From: Pithys albifrons albifrons
Taxonomy: Eukaryota; Chordata; Aves; Passeriformes; Thamnophilidae
Length of the DNA stretch: 64,000 nt
NCBI RefSeq assembly: GCF_047495875.1
Contig: NC_092462.1
Coordinates: 38,973,669 to 39,037,668 of the forward strand
Direction of reading: 5' to 3'
Shown here: in pieces, positions 1-10,940 of the stretch
Numbering within the stretch: the first letter of the stretch is position 1
Layout of the letters: every line of letters begins with the position of its first letter
Notes under the pieces: generated by a model
Database searches by the model: none
What the model was told of the DNA's origin: nothing
What the model saw: only the letters and a program-made list of their open reading frames with translations
Translations under genes and position numbers: made by a program

Positions 1-2713
1 CTTTTTTGGTCTCAGAACAAGAGAGATCTCAAGGCCCTTCCTCACTATAGCTGCAGAAAGTGATGATAAAAATGGTCCTTCTGGAGGAAGAAAGGCATCA
101 TTGCAAGAGTAACATTTCTAGGGACTTCCAAACTTTCTCTTGGCGGTGTCCTATGGTGGTATAATTCTTGTGCAATAGGAAGAGAAATAATGGGCAACAA
201 ATGAAACAAAGGGCAATTCACATTTGAGGAATATGTTCAAACATTTAAAATTCTCAGGGAGTCTCTTTTCAATGGTTATTGGCAGAACAAGGCACTCAAA
301 GGCAGTCCTGTTCCCTCAAACACTATGCTGTTACTGCACAGTTATTAAAAAACAGAGCACAGATGTCTGGGATTGCCCAGATAAGAATGGTGCAGAGGCT
401 CACACATGGTACTGCTTATGCCTTAAATTTCCACAGGTTTTACCTATTGAGATTTCAGATTTTCAACCATACATGCAGAAGCGTCATCTTCATTTCCTGA
501 AACTCACCTAAAAAACTTGGAATTTGCATTCCTAGTCTAGATATCTCCCTGGCCATAGTAACATCCTCCAAACTCTCAGAAAATATCATATCTCATGCTC
601 AAAGTTCCTCAAAATAAGCTGCTTAATGCCAAACATAGTATATATTCTTTAACTATATCTCACTCAGTGTTTGCTTTTCATGTAATGTCTAGTAAATTGT
701 GAAGGGAAAAAGAAAACTAGCCAAACCTAACCACCAACAACAAAAGAACAGACAACAACAAAAACCTTTGACTAGTTTGGGCTGAAGACATACCAGGTAT
801 ATTCTACAGTTTCTCTGTTATACATTTATCTCAGCTGCAGGTTTATTGGACTTTTCCTGTCCATTTTTTCTCCCATTAATTTCTAATTTTTCTAGTGGAG
901 ACTGAGTTAAAGCAAGGTGCAGAGAATAGGCTATCCTCATCTAAAGACTAAAATGAATAAAAGTTACCTCCTTGAGTAGCAGAACTTATAATACCCCTGC
1001 TATGACTAATTAAATGCTGAAAAATGCTTTTGCAGTGATATGATGACAATGATGGAGTAATAACCCCCATCTTGCAGAATTTTGGTTTTTCACAAGTCTA
1101 AGTTCCATCCAGCATGAGCAACCTGACCAGATACATGATATAGCTGTGATCTATTTAATAGCATTTAACGGAATGGAAATACAGTTTCTTCACGACCTGG
1201 TACTCAAAGAGAGAAAACTATCTATGTAAGTGTATTATGTGCCTATTGGAAATGCGGTTAGAGAAGCAGAAGACTTAGTCCCTCTCTTCCCTACATTAAT
1301 TTATTTATAAATCAGAAGTAACTTAAGAGTTTCATGCACTGACTTGCTAAGAGAACTGTTGAGGGTCCAGACTCAAAACTGCAGCTGTAAATTAGCATTA
1401 AGCGAAAACAAGGGGATTGTATAGGAGCAAAATTACAGTCTTAAATCAGAACCAATATGCATGCTTTAAAGTGCATATAAAATACCCTTGTTAATCATAT
1501 AATCTACCTGTTTATCATAATGGTTTTTCATAAAATAAAGTATTTGATTCCTTACAATGAGGTGTTTCTGCCATTTATGTCATTCATGACATTTCATTAT
1601 CATAAAATGATATAAAGCATATGTGCTGTAGATTAACAAGGAATTTTGTGTCTTTTCTCTCTTCCCTGTACGCAGTGGAGGACCTTAAGTCAATAACATC
1701 AATTGGGCATTACACATCCATTAGTTCTGATGTATAAAGACGATTTTGCATAGAAAATAAGCAAAGTAAACAGAAAATAAAGCACTGGAAAAATACACAT
1801 GTAGGCATTTCTGAAAACATATGCATTTTTCCTTCAGCAGTTACAATAAACTTTGAATTCCTTCTCAATGCAGTATAGAACAAAAAAAAAGACAACAACA
1901 AAGAGAACTAATCAAACCACCTAACATTATTTATGACACTAACTTAACCTCAGTAATGTAAAATAGAGTAGAATAACCATATTGTCCTTGGTATATCAAA
2001 GTTGCTAAATTAGATGGAAATAATAATACAATACCAAAGATTCCTAGAACTTTTCCTTCCTCAGAGTTTTAAGGTTTAGGATACAGGTGTAAGAAAGTGT
2101 TACTTTTAGGAAATAGAAGAGCATTACAATGGGGGGGAGGAAGGAGTGTAAGAAAAATTGTTCTTTTCTTTGTAAGTATTTTACATCAGAATAGACAAAA
2201 GGTAAAGTCATGGCTCTGACAAAATCCTGAGATAGGATTCCAATATTCTAGTCATGTCTACTACACTTTCAACTCATGTCAGTTCTAGACCATGAATGCA
2301 CAGTAAGCTAATAAAATGTTGACATTTTAAGATTTGAAAAGCATCATGTTTTCCTGTTGTGTAAACACAATTATGCATACCCATCAATGGGGGTTGCATC
2401 ACTGCAAGATGAGAGAACCAGCACAACAGCCATTAGGAAGTTGTTCCTACACAAAATTACCTGCACCATTAAAGTTCTAGCTAGTCCAACACAGGTCTGA
2501 AAAACATCAACTAAAAATATATTTTTGCTAGAATATGAAATATTTTGAAGGCAAAATGTTGGGCTTTCAGAGATATCTGACTATACAAAGTATAGCATTA
2601 TCTGTGACACTAACCCCTTGTTGCCGCTGCCAACCAATATTTTAAAACTTTTAATATCCGCTCCAGAATTCAGAAGCTGCATATATTTCATAACCAGCTC
2701 ACTCACTGCAATT
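1..2713. other. Non-coding stretch, no gene seen
   Basis: AT-rich sequence with only short random open frames on both strands. I saw no splice-site-bounded coding exon and no recognisable repeat. A CA/CAA-rich patch lies near 720-770. Confidence 0.6.
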
Positions 2714-3237
2714 CACAGAATCACAAAATAGGAAAAGTTGGAAGGGACCACAGTCAGACATCTGGTCCAATCTCCCTGTTCAAGCAGGGTCATCCTACAG
2801 CACATGGCACAAGATTGTGTCCAGAAGGTTCTTGAAAATGACAGTGAGGGAGACTCCACAAACCCTGGGCAATCTGTTGCAGTGCTTGGCCACCTGCACA
2901 GTAAAGAAGTTTTTTCTCATATTTTCCTGTGCATCAGTTTCTCCCCATTGCCTCTTGTCCTATTGTTTGGCGTCACCCAGAAGAGCCTGAATCCATCCTC
3001 TTGGTGCACTCTCCCTTCAGAGTCTGACAGACATTGATGAGGTCCCCTCTCACTCACTTTTTCTCCACGCTGAACAGGCCCAGCTCCCTCAACCTTCCCT
3101 CATGAGAGATGCTCCAGTCCTATATTTATCTTTGTAACCCTCCACTGTGGACCCACTCCAGGTGCTCCTTGTCTCTCTTGTTCTGTGGAGCCCAGAACTG
3201 AACACAGCAGTTCAGATGTCACCTCATTAGGACTGCA
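2714..3237 (-). repeat. CR1 LINE 3' fragment, antisense
   Basis: The left edge carries the reverse complement of the CR1 3' tail (cacagaatca), followed by the typical antisense CR1 3' text: the 'ttggaagggacc' block, the 'cacctgcacagtaaagaag' block, 'ctcccttcagagtctgac' and 'cccagaactgaacacagcag'. The copy is 5'-truncated, as is usual for CR1, and has many substitutions, so it is old. The open frame at 2738-3037 on the plus strand is a by-product of the repeat. Confidence 0.85.
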
Positions 3238-5248
3238 ATTACTCAGCCTGACAACTTAAGTTCAACACAGAGAAATTAGCCTTGAAATGTCGAAGTATTT
3301 AAAGCACATCTGCATGTTCAAGTGTATGGTCAGGCTAATTGTTTCTGGCTGAACAACTCACATTATCTTACTGAATTGAAGACAATGGAGAGCACAATAG
3401 CTTTTTCTGTGATCATTCTATTTAATTAATAACACAATAAATGCTGTTCTTGATAAGGATAGAAAAATTAAATCACAAACACCTAGTATTATCTTTAATA
3501 GTAAACACAAATTAAACAATCAAGTCATTAGAAATAAATTTACTTTTTAGATTATTGTTCTTCTAAACCTAAGAGGCTGTGGGGGTTTGTAATTAAATTT
3601 CAAAAGCACATATATACTACCTCATATTTCAGCAACTTAAATGACGTACTGAACTAGAGTAACAGAAAATCCTCTTTCTGAATGACATCTGACTAAATAT
3701 CATGCAGCTGATACTGCCTCACAGAAGAGATTGCCATGAAGAAAATTAAATTTCCATAACTGAGCAGTGATGCCACATTTCAGTAGAAATTCTGGGTGGG
3801 AAGATCTGTTGAAAATTCTGAAAATTCAGTTGTTATGAATAGAAACACTATGGAAGTTCCATTTCTTGAAGTGTTACAGTGTTATTTTATCCTAAAAAAT
3901 TAGCATAGTTAGTAAGAGAGGCCATGTGATTAATATGTGGTCTGCTAAGTGAGCTCTTAATTAGGCTTACAATTTAGAAGACACAGGAAATAAAGGAAAT
4001 AATTTAGGCAGTTTGTACATGGAAAAAATTAAAAGTTAATGCTAACCATGCACTGAGTAAAAGTGAAGCCAGATGGCACAACCTATGAAAAAAGGAGACA
4101 CAGAATTTTCATTTGCATGAAACTGTAATGTGAGCAGCATCTTGTCTACTAATTAGCAGAACTTGATGGTCCCAATCTCAGTACATGTAACATATGCATT
4201 TCAGCATATGTACAACTTTTCTGTAATAAATATTGATAGAGATACTATACTATTTATTTGATCTTTTTCCCAAAAGTCCTTATACAGTATTTGAAGAAGT
4301 ATACAATAATGTTAAGTTCCTATCCAGTCAGGAATGTTAACTACATACAAAGAGGAACCACAAGATTTTTCTGATTACACTGTGCTACTGCTTAGAAATT
4401 CAGTGAAATAGCACAGACTTGCACTGTGAAAAGAGAAAATCAGAGACATAAGCCATGTCTCTAAGTACTTCTGTTTCAACCATTAAACCAAATCCCCCAT
4501 TACAAAAAGCAGAAAATCAGCAATCCATTTACATATCCCCTGAAACAGTCAAAAAAATAAAAAGCTAAGCAGGGGTGTGGCATTTGTGGACATGAGTGCA
4601 AGAAAAAGGTAAGAAAGGAAGAAACATTTAAAAAATGTCTGAAAATCAGCAGCAGAGGTTTGATATTCATAACTATATTATGATACTCAGCCACTTGGTG
4701 ACCTCAGACTCAGAATATGCTGGCACTATAACAAAAAACTCAGTGCAAGACCAAACCTCAGTAATTTTTGTTACTTTATTTCCATCTCTGTTTTCAAGAC
4801 AAACTACTGCACTTAATCACTCAATGGTTACTACTGTCCAAATCCTCACTTTCTGTAAGCATGAAATAAATTATCTGGACTTAAAAACCTGTTATGATGT
4901 TAATTGGAGTTGTTAAGACATCAAGCTACACTCAATTTTGACTTGTTGACTATCTAGCCTAGCAAAAATAACACTGAAATTACAGGCTTAAAATCTATAT
5001 CTCCTTATATCCCTATACCAAGTAAAACTAGATGAGGAATTTTATTCTTGTAAATTATGGCAAGAATTATATGCCACCTGATTAGATATTTGTCATTCTA
5101 TTGCCTCTCATAGTGCTTGTTATATTGATGAACATTAATTTACATTAACAAGTTGCAGCCAAAAAATTCAATTGAACTCAAAATCACATCCTAGTGTTGG
5201 ATATGGGTATTAATTATAACTTTTTGGTGTTAATGTTGTGACTGACAC
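3238..5248. other. Non-coding stretch between CR1 and the ERV
   Basis: AT-rich sequence with no recognised gene or repeat. Short frames such as 4635-4916 have no family resemblance that I can see. Confidence 0.55.
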
Positions 5249-5253
5249 AACCC
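5249..5253. repeat. ERV target-site duplication, left copy (aaccc)
   Basis: The five bases directly before the 5' LTR are repeated exactly after the 3' LTR at 11627-11631. A 5-bp duplication fits class III (ERV-L-like) integration. The matched pair shows that this is a single undisturbed insertion. Confidence 0.9.
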
Positions 5254-5939
5254 TGTTGTAGTTTGGGATTATTATGTAAATTCTCTCCCCTGCCACTTAA
5301 CTGCCCAGGCCAGCGGTTAACAAAAGAAGCTGTTAACTGTGATCGCTGGGGTGGGGGCAGGTTTGTCTCTTTTGGTTTTTTTTTTGGATATTCTCCTCAG
5401 TCTTGGCTCGGCGGAACGGGGGAGTGGGGGCTCCAAGGAGGCAGGCTGCCCTGCTGGTTACTGCTGGGGTTTTCCCTGGCTGTCTTGCCGCTGCCTACTT
5501 CGGATTACTTTTTCCTGCCGTGCTGCTACCTGCCTTTGGATTTGCTGCTGGTTGCTCGTACCTTTCTGCTTCTTGGACGGGGAACACAGGGGGAAGAGAC
5601 TGAGTCCATCTGAAAGCCCACTGCTCGTCTGTTTCGCTGGAGAGGGACTGAAACTCACTCTGCAGCCAGCGGGCTGTGACAAGGACACTTAAGTATAACC
5701 TTTTCTCCCGGAGGAAAACCTGCTGGGTTTTGTTGTTGTTGTTTTTTTTTTCTCTTATGGTGTTGGGGAAGTGGGTTGCACTAGTCTGTTTACATATATA
5801 TATATATATATAGCAGTTATCCTTCTTGTATTAAAATTCCTTTTCTTAAATTTGATAAAGAGTGGTGTGATTATTGAGGAGGAGGCCCCTCCCCTGCTTG
5901 TGGGTAAAACATTTTGGTTTTTCCCCTCAAACCGAGACA
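5254..5939 (+). repeat. ERV 5' LTR
   Basis: Begins tgttgtag and ends gagaca (TG...CA). It contains a TA run from about 5794 to 5812 that could act as a TATA element, an ATTAAA poly(A) signal at 5830-5835, and a GT-rich stretch (agtggtgtg) about 25 bases downstream that could aid 3' processing. R would then be short and U5 roughly 80 bp. All open frames inside are mirrored in the 3' LTR and are not genes. Confidence 0.95.
5830..5835 (+). promoter_or_regulatory. LTR poly(A) signal ATTAAA
   Basis: ATTAAA follows the TA-run promoter candidate by about 18 bases and precedes a GT-rich element. The identical copy in the 3' LTR (11517-11522) would be the working one for a proviral transcript. Confidence 0.6.
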
Positions 5940-5944
5940 TTTCT

Positions 5945-5964
5945 TGGCGCCCAACGTGTGGGGC
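5945..5964 (+). other. Primer binding site, tRNA-Lys type
   Basis: Five bases after the LTR lies a sequence beginning tggcgcccaacgtg, matching the 3' end of tRNA-Lys(1,2), the primer class used by spumaviruses and Mason-Pfizer-type viruses. Relative to the usual 18-mer it carries two extra bases (TG) before the final ggggc, so pairing would be 14 bp plus a bulge and a short distal helix. Confidence 0.8.
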
Positions 5965-6002
5965 TTGTAAACAAAGAAGGATAACTGCTATTTTGTGGCA
6001 CC

Positions 6003-7661
6003 ATGTGGGTCTTGAGCTTAGGGTTCATCAGGACCATCCTGTATAATATATTGGCTTTTTGTTGGTACAAATTCATGCCAAAAGGAGCGGCAGGTTTAAG
6101 TCTTATCAACAAATCAATGAGCAAAACTCAAATAGCCGCAATTATTATTGAGTTCTTACTCTGGATTTATGGTGCCATGAATTCGATGCCTTTGGATGTC
6201 ATGTGGGTGGTGCTCTCCAGGCTGTTTTCCTGCCACAACCTAAGCTGCTACCTCTGGGGATTCAGTGATAATAGTACGGACCCTTGGGAAGGAACAAAGG
6301 GGAATCTCTTCTCCCAACCCTTTGTCCATTCCCCATTCAAGTCTGCTACAACAGCTTTTGAGATGTTTAAATTCTCCCTGGATGCCAGAGATATCTTGCT
6401 CTTTATGGTTTTTCTGCAAGGTTGTATCCCTGCGGCTTACAGAATGTTTGAAGGTAGGGCCAGGGTTTTTCCAGAATGCATTCAGAAACCTAGCCCAGTG
6501 AAGGGGGAAAAGCGAGAGAATAAAACCCCTGATGCCACAGTGAAGGGAGAAAAGGATGAGGCTAAACCAGGAGGACAGGCCAAGCCTATGGAAGTTGCCC
6601 CTATTCAGAAAAGGAAATATAAGACCAAATTAGACCATCCAGCAGACGATGAGGGGGCTGCTGCACCTCCACAGCAAGCAGACCCAGAGCCTGAGATCAT
6701 CACTGAGTCATTGTCATTTGATAATCTCCGTAGTTTGCGGAAAGACATTGCTCGACACCCGGGTGAGCCCATCCTGAATTGGTTGATCCGAGTTTGGGAC
6801 CTTATGGGTGAAACCTTACAACTGGATGGTGCTGAAGCCAGGTTTTTGGGGGCTCTGGCCCAGGATGTGGCTATTGAACAGGTGTTCGTGAGGGAATCAA
6901 AGCCCCTTTCACTCTGGGCACGACTTCTAACGAGTGTAAGAGAGAAGTTTGTTTATAGAGAAATCCTGCAGGAACATCATATTAGGAAGACTTGGAAGAC
7001 GATGGAAGAAGGAATTTTACGTCTGAGGGAGATGGCAATGATGGACGTGCTTTTTGGAAGAGGTGGGCAAGCCAATAATGACCCTGACAAGGTCAGATGC
7101 ACACCACATATGTGGTGGGACCTTTCACGCTCGGGGCCAGCTGAATACACCGATTTCCTGGCATCCATGTATAGGGAAGAGAACCATGAAACAGTGGGCG
7201 CAGTAGCAAATAAGCTCCGGATATATGAAAGCATGACCCACAGCCCAATGCAGGCCCGTATTTCTGCTGTAGAGACATTGGTTGAGAGTCTCAAGACGCT
7301 GCCTGCAGAGGTAAAAGCGATCAGAGAGGAAATTAGGGAAAGTCTCCAAGTGGCACCAGTGCGAATGAGAACCTCTGAAGTCAGAGCCAGACGCCCCCCA
7401 GCCAGAGGAAGTGGACAGACCTCACGAACTGAGATGTGGTACTTCCTGGCCAAACATGGAGAAGACATGGGACGGTGGGATGGGAAACCCACCCGTGCCC
7501 TTGCAGCCCGAGTACAAGAACTGAAGGAGAATGGAAGAAGGTCAGTGAGAGTAAGTGCAGTCCCAGTTTCCCACGGGCAAGAATCTGACCCACAGGAGGG
7601 CACCTCCCAGGTGTACTCATCGAGAAAAGGTTCTGACCGCTATGACCAGGATCAGTGTTAG
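6003..7661 (+). CDS. ERV Gag polyprotein (552 aa)
   Basis: Structural precursor expected to assemble the particle and package the RNA. The start ATG has a good Kozak context (caccATGt) and is the first long frame after the PBS. The N-terminus is not of the myristoylated MG type. It has two hydrophobic segments at residues about 6-22 and 43-59. A charged, Lys/Glu/Pro-rich linker spans residues about 160-235. A helical capsid-like region with a conserved-looking W-rich block (LNWLIRVWDL) follows, then a basic Arg-rich C-terminus. No CCHC zinc knuckle is present, as in spumaviruses. The frame is intact and ends at a UAG that lies in the same frame as pol, which suggests expression of Gag-Pol by readthrough. 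I assign gag by position and composition because sequence similarity cannot be tested here. Confidence 0.85.
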   Translation: MWVLSLGFIRTILYNILAFCWYKFMPKGAAGLSLINKSMSKTQIAAIIIEFLLWIYGAMNSMPLDVMWVVLSRLFSCHNLSCYLWGFSDNSTDPWEGTKGNLFSQPFVHSPFKSATTAFEMFKFSLDARDILLFMVFLQGCIPAAYRMFEGRARVFPECIQKPSPVKGEKRENKTPDATVKGEKDEAKPGGQAKPMEVAPIQKRKYKTKLDHPADDEGAAAPPQQADPEPEIITESLSFDNLRSLRKDIARHPGEPILNWLIRVWDLMGETLQLDGAEARFLGALAQDVAIEQVFVRESKPLSLWARLLTSVREKFVYREILQEHHIRKTWKTMEEGILRLREMAMMDVLFGRGGQANNDPDKVRCTPHMWWDLSRSGPAEYTDFLASMYREENHETVGAVANKLRIYESMTHSPMQARISAVETLVESLKTLPAEVKAIREEIRESLQVAPVRMRTSEVRARRPPARGSGQTSRTEMWYFLAKHGEDMGRWDGKPTRALAARVQELKENGRRSVRVSAVPVSHGQESDPQEGTSQVYSSRKGSDRYDQDQC

Positions 7662-7691
7662 AGGGGCCCTGCCTCTAGCCAGGTAGAGGCA
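7659..7691 (+). promoter_or_regulatory. Candidate stop-codon readthrough signal between gag and pol
   Basis: The gag stop UAG (7659-7661) is followed by an 8-nt spacer and then a perfect 8-bp hairpin: tgcctcta (7670-7677), loop gccagg, tagaggca (7684-7691). Pol continues in the same frame. The geometry matches gammaretroviral UAG readthrough, where a structured element starts 8 nt after the stop. The loop bases ccagg (7679-7683) could also pair with cctgg at 7731-7735 to form a pseudoknot. Function is inferred. Confidence 0.6.
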
Positions 7692-9290
7692 CGGGACAAC
7701 CGTGTCTATTGGACTGTGTGGATTCGATGGCCTGGTACATCAGACCCACAAAAGTATAAGGTTTTGGTTGATACTGGGGCTCAATGCACATTAATGCCAT
7801 CAGGACATGTGGGCTCAGAAACTATTTCTATTTCTGGGGTGACAGGGGGATCTCAAGAGTTGACTGTGCTAGAAGCTGAAGTGAGCTTGACAGGGAGAGA
7901 TTGGCAGAAACACCCCATTGTGACTGGTCCAGCCGCCCCATGTATCCTGGGCATTGACTACCTCAGGAATGGATATTTTAAGGACCCAAAGGGGCATAGA
8001 TGGGCTTTTGGAATAGCCACTGTACAGACAGAAGGGATTGAACAATTGAACTCATTGCCAGGTCTCTCAGAAAGTCCTTCTGCTGTTGGACTGTTGAAAG
8101 TTGAGGAACAGCAAGTGCCAATTGCCACCACGACAGTGCACCGTCGGCAATACCGAACGAACCGTGATGCTGTGATCCCCATCCATAAGATGATCCGTGA
8201 ACTGGAGAGCCAAGGGGTGGTCAGCAAAACCCACTCACCCTTCAACAGCCCCATCTGGCCTGTGCATAAGTCTGATGGAGAATGGAGATTGACTGTGGAC
8301 TATCGTGGCTTGAATGAAGTTACCCCACCGCTGAGTGCCGCTGTGCCGGACATGCTGGAGCTCCAGTATGAACTGGAGTCCAGGGCAGCAAAGTGGTATG
8401 CCACTATTGACATTGCTAATGCGTTCTTCTCCATTCCTCTGGCACCAGAGTGCAGGCCACAGTTTGCTTTCACATGGAGGGGCGTGCAGTACACCTGGAA
8501 CCGACTACCCCAGGGGTGGAAACACAGTCCCACCATCTGTCATGGACTGATCCAGACTGCACTGGAGAAGGGTGAGGCTCCAGAACACCTGCAATACATT
8601 GATGACATCATTGTGTGGGGAGACACAGCAGAAGAGGTTTTTCAGAAAGGAGAGAAAATCATCCAGATCCTTTTGGGAGCTGGCTTTGCCATCAAACGGA
8701 GTAAGGTTAAGGGACCAGCCCAAGAGATCCAGTTCCTGGGAGTGAAGTGGCAGGATGGACGCCGTCAGATTCCAACAGAAGTCATCAATAAGATCACAGC
8801 AATGTCTCCACCTACCAGCAAAAAGGAAACACAAGCCTTCCTGGGTGCCATAGGGTTCTGGAGGATGCATATCCCAGCATACAGTCAGATCGTAAGCCCT
8901 CTCTACTTGGTAACCCGTAAGAAGAATGATTTCCACTGGGGCCCTGAGCAGCAACAAGCCTTTGACCAGATCAAGCATGAGATTGCTCAGGCTGTAGCCC
9001 TTGGACCAGTCAGGACAGGACCAGACGTACAGAACATGCTCTACTCCGCCGCCGGGAATAATGGCCTGTCTTGGAGCCTTTGGCAGAAGGTGCCTGGTGA
9101 GACTCGAGGCCGACCACTTGGATTCTGGAGCCGAGGCTACAGAGGATCTGAAGCCAACTATACCCCCACAGAGAAAGAGATCCTAGCCGCCTATGAAGGA
9201 GTCCAAGCCGCCTCAGAGGTGATTGGCACAGAAGCACAGCTGTTTCTGGCACCTCGACTACCAGTGCTGAAGTGGATGTTGTCAGGATAG
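7662..9290 (+). pseudogene. ERV pol, first part: protease and reverse transcriptase
   Basis: In frame with gag after its UAG. The aspartic protease has the DTGA catalytic motif at 7770-7781, followed by the ILGIDYL block that closes retroviral proteases. The reverse transcriptase follows with its conserved blocks: SPIWPVHKSDGEWRLTVDYR, TIDIANAFFSIPL, LPQGWKHSP, the YIDD catalytic motif (8595-8606) and FLGV. The connection domain runs to 9287. The frame then meets a UAG at 9288-9290, after which pol continues in the same frame. The protease and RT motifs are all intact, so this copy could still give a truncated Gag-Pro-RT product. It would lack RNase H and integrase unless the stop is read through. 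I regard the stop as a point lesion in an otherwise preserved pol. Confidence 0.9.
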
Positions 9291-10841
9291 GCTGCCTCTA
9301 CACATCACGCCACTGATGCTACCTGGAGCAAGTGGATTGCCCTGATTACGCAGCGCACCCGTATAGGAAAATCAAATCGCCCTGGGATCCTGGAAATCAT
9401 CACAAACTGGCCTGAAGGTGAAAATTTTGGTCTAGCAGATGAAGAGGAAGAGCAGGTGACACGTGCGGAAGAAGCTCCACCATACAATCAATTGCCAAAA
9501 GAGGAAATACGCTACGCCCTCTTCACCGATGGCTCCTGTCGCATTGTAGGGACTAATCGCAAATGGAAAGCAGCTGTATGGAGTCCCACACGACAAGTTG
9601 CAGAAGCTACTGAAGGAGAAGGTGGGTCGAGTCAGTTTGCAGAGCTTAAAGCCGTGCAGTTGGCCCTGGACATTGCTGAACGAGAGAAATGGCCAAAGCT
9701 TTACCTCTACACCGACTCATGGATGGTGGCCAATGCTCTCTGGGGATGGTTAGACCGATGGAAGAAAACCAATTGGAAACGCAGAGGGAAACCCATCTGG
9801 GCTGCCGATATATGGCAAGATATTGCCACCCGAGTAGAGAAGCTGATTGTGAGAGTCCGCCACGTAGACGCACACGTGCCCAAAAATCGGGCCAATGAGG
9901 AACATCTCAACAACCAACAGGCAGACCGAGCTGCGCAAGTGAAAGTATCACAGACAGATCTGGACTGGCAGCACAAGGGAGAGCTGTTCTTGGCTCGATG
10001 GGCCCATGATGCCTCGGGCCATCAGGGCAGAGATGCCACTTATAAATGGGCACGAGACCGAGGGGTGGATTTAACCATGGACATTATCTCTCAGGTTATC
10101 CACGACTGCGAGACATGTGCTGCCATTAAGCAGGCTAAGAGAGTGAAGCCCCTGTGGTATGGTGGACGCTGGGATAAGTATAAGTATGGGGAGGCCTGGC
10201 AGGTTGACTACATCACACTTCCACAGACCCGCCAAGGCAAGCGCTATGTGCTCACCATGGTGGAAGCAACCACAGGGTGGCTGGAGACACACCCAGTGCC
10301 TCACGCCACTGCTCGGAACACCATCCTAGGCCTGGAAAAACAAGTGCTGTGGCGACATGGCACCCCAGAACGAATTGAGTCAGATAATGGAACTCATTTC
10401 AAAAACAGCTTAGTTGCTACCTGGGCGAGAGAACATGGCATTGAGTGGGTGTATCATATCCCCTACCATGCACCAGCTGCCGGGAAAGTTGAGCGGTGTA
10501 ATGGACTGTTGAAAACCACTTTGAAGGCGTTGGGTGGAGGGACTTTCAAACACTGGGATCAACACTTAGCAAAGGCTACATGGCTAGTCAACACTAGAGG
10601 CTCTGTCAATCGAGCCGGCCCTGCCCAATCAGAACCCCTTCACACTGTAGATGGAGACAAAGTCCCTGTAATATACCTGAGAGGTATGCTAGGGAAAACA
10701 GTCTGGATCAACCCTGCCTCAGGCAAAGGCAAACCCATTCGTGGGGTTGTCTTTGCTCAAGGATCTGGTTCCACCTGGTGGGTGATGCAGGAAGATGGAG
10801 AGACACGATGTGTACCTCAAGGGGAACTTATCTCTGGGTAA
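9291..10841 (+). pseudogene. ERV pol, second part: RNase H and integrase
   Basis: Continues the pol frame directly after the internal UAG. RNase H shows FTDGS (Asp codon at 9528), a conserved Glu in the SQFAELKAV block, YTDSWMV and QADRAA. Integrase has an HHCC zinc-binding region (His codons 10005 and 10020, Cys codons 10107 and 10116). Its catalytic core has Asp 10206, Asp 10383 and Glu 10491, with 35 residues between the second Asp and the Glu (the D,D35E spacing). A C-terminal domain with Trp-rich beta segments follows, and the frame ends in TAA. No dUTPase or chromodomain is evident. All catalytic residues are present. Expression depends on passing two UAG codons, so the domains are intact but functionally cut off. 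Confidence 0.9.
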
Positions 10842-10940
10842 ACGACTCATATTACTGTACTTGTAAACAATTAATTATTTGAAAGAAAATTTAAGTTTAA
10901 TGTAGAGTATCGGCATGGAAGAGAATTTAGGGGTGGATAA
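10842..10940 (+). other. Short tail between pol and 3' LTR; candidate polypurine tract
   Basis: Only 99 bases separate pol from the 3' LTR, too few for env. The bases just before the LTR (about 10915-10940, including taggggtggataa) are purine-rich and would be the plus-strand primer, though the tract is interrupted by several T residues and is weak. Confidence 0.5.

Noticed and set aside
5263..5692. Plus-strand frames of 116 and 117 aa at the start of the ERV
   Set aside because: They lie wholly inside the LTR and recur identically in the 3' LTR. No known LTR-encoded protein is matched.
5999..6002. A different upstream start for gag
   Set aside because: No in-frame ATG occurs between the PBS and 6003, and 6003 has a good Kozak context.
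10842..10940. A missing or degraded env gene
   Set aside because: Only 99 bases separate pol from the 3' LTR, with no env-like remnant. Absence is normal for ERV-L-type elements.
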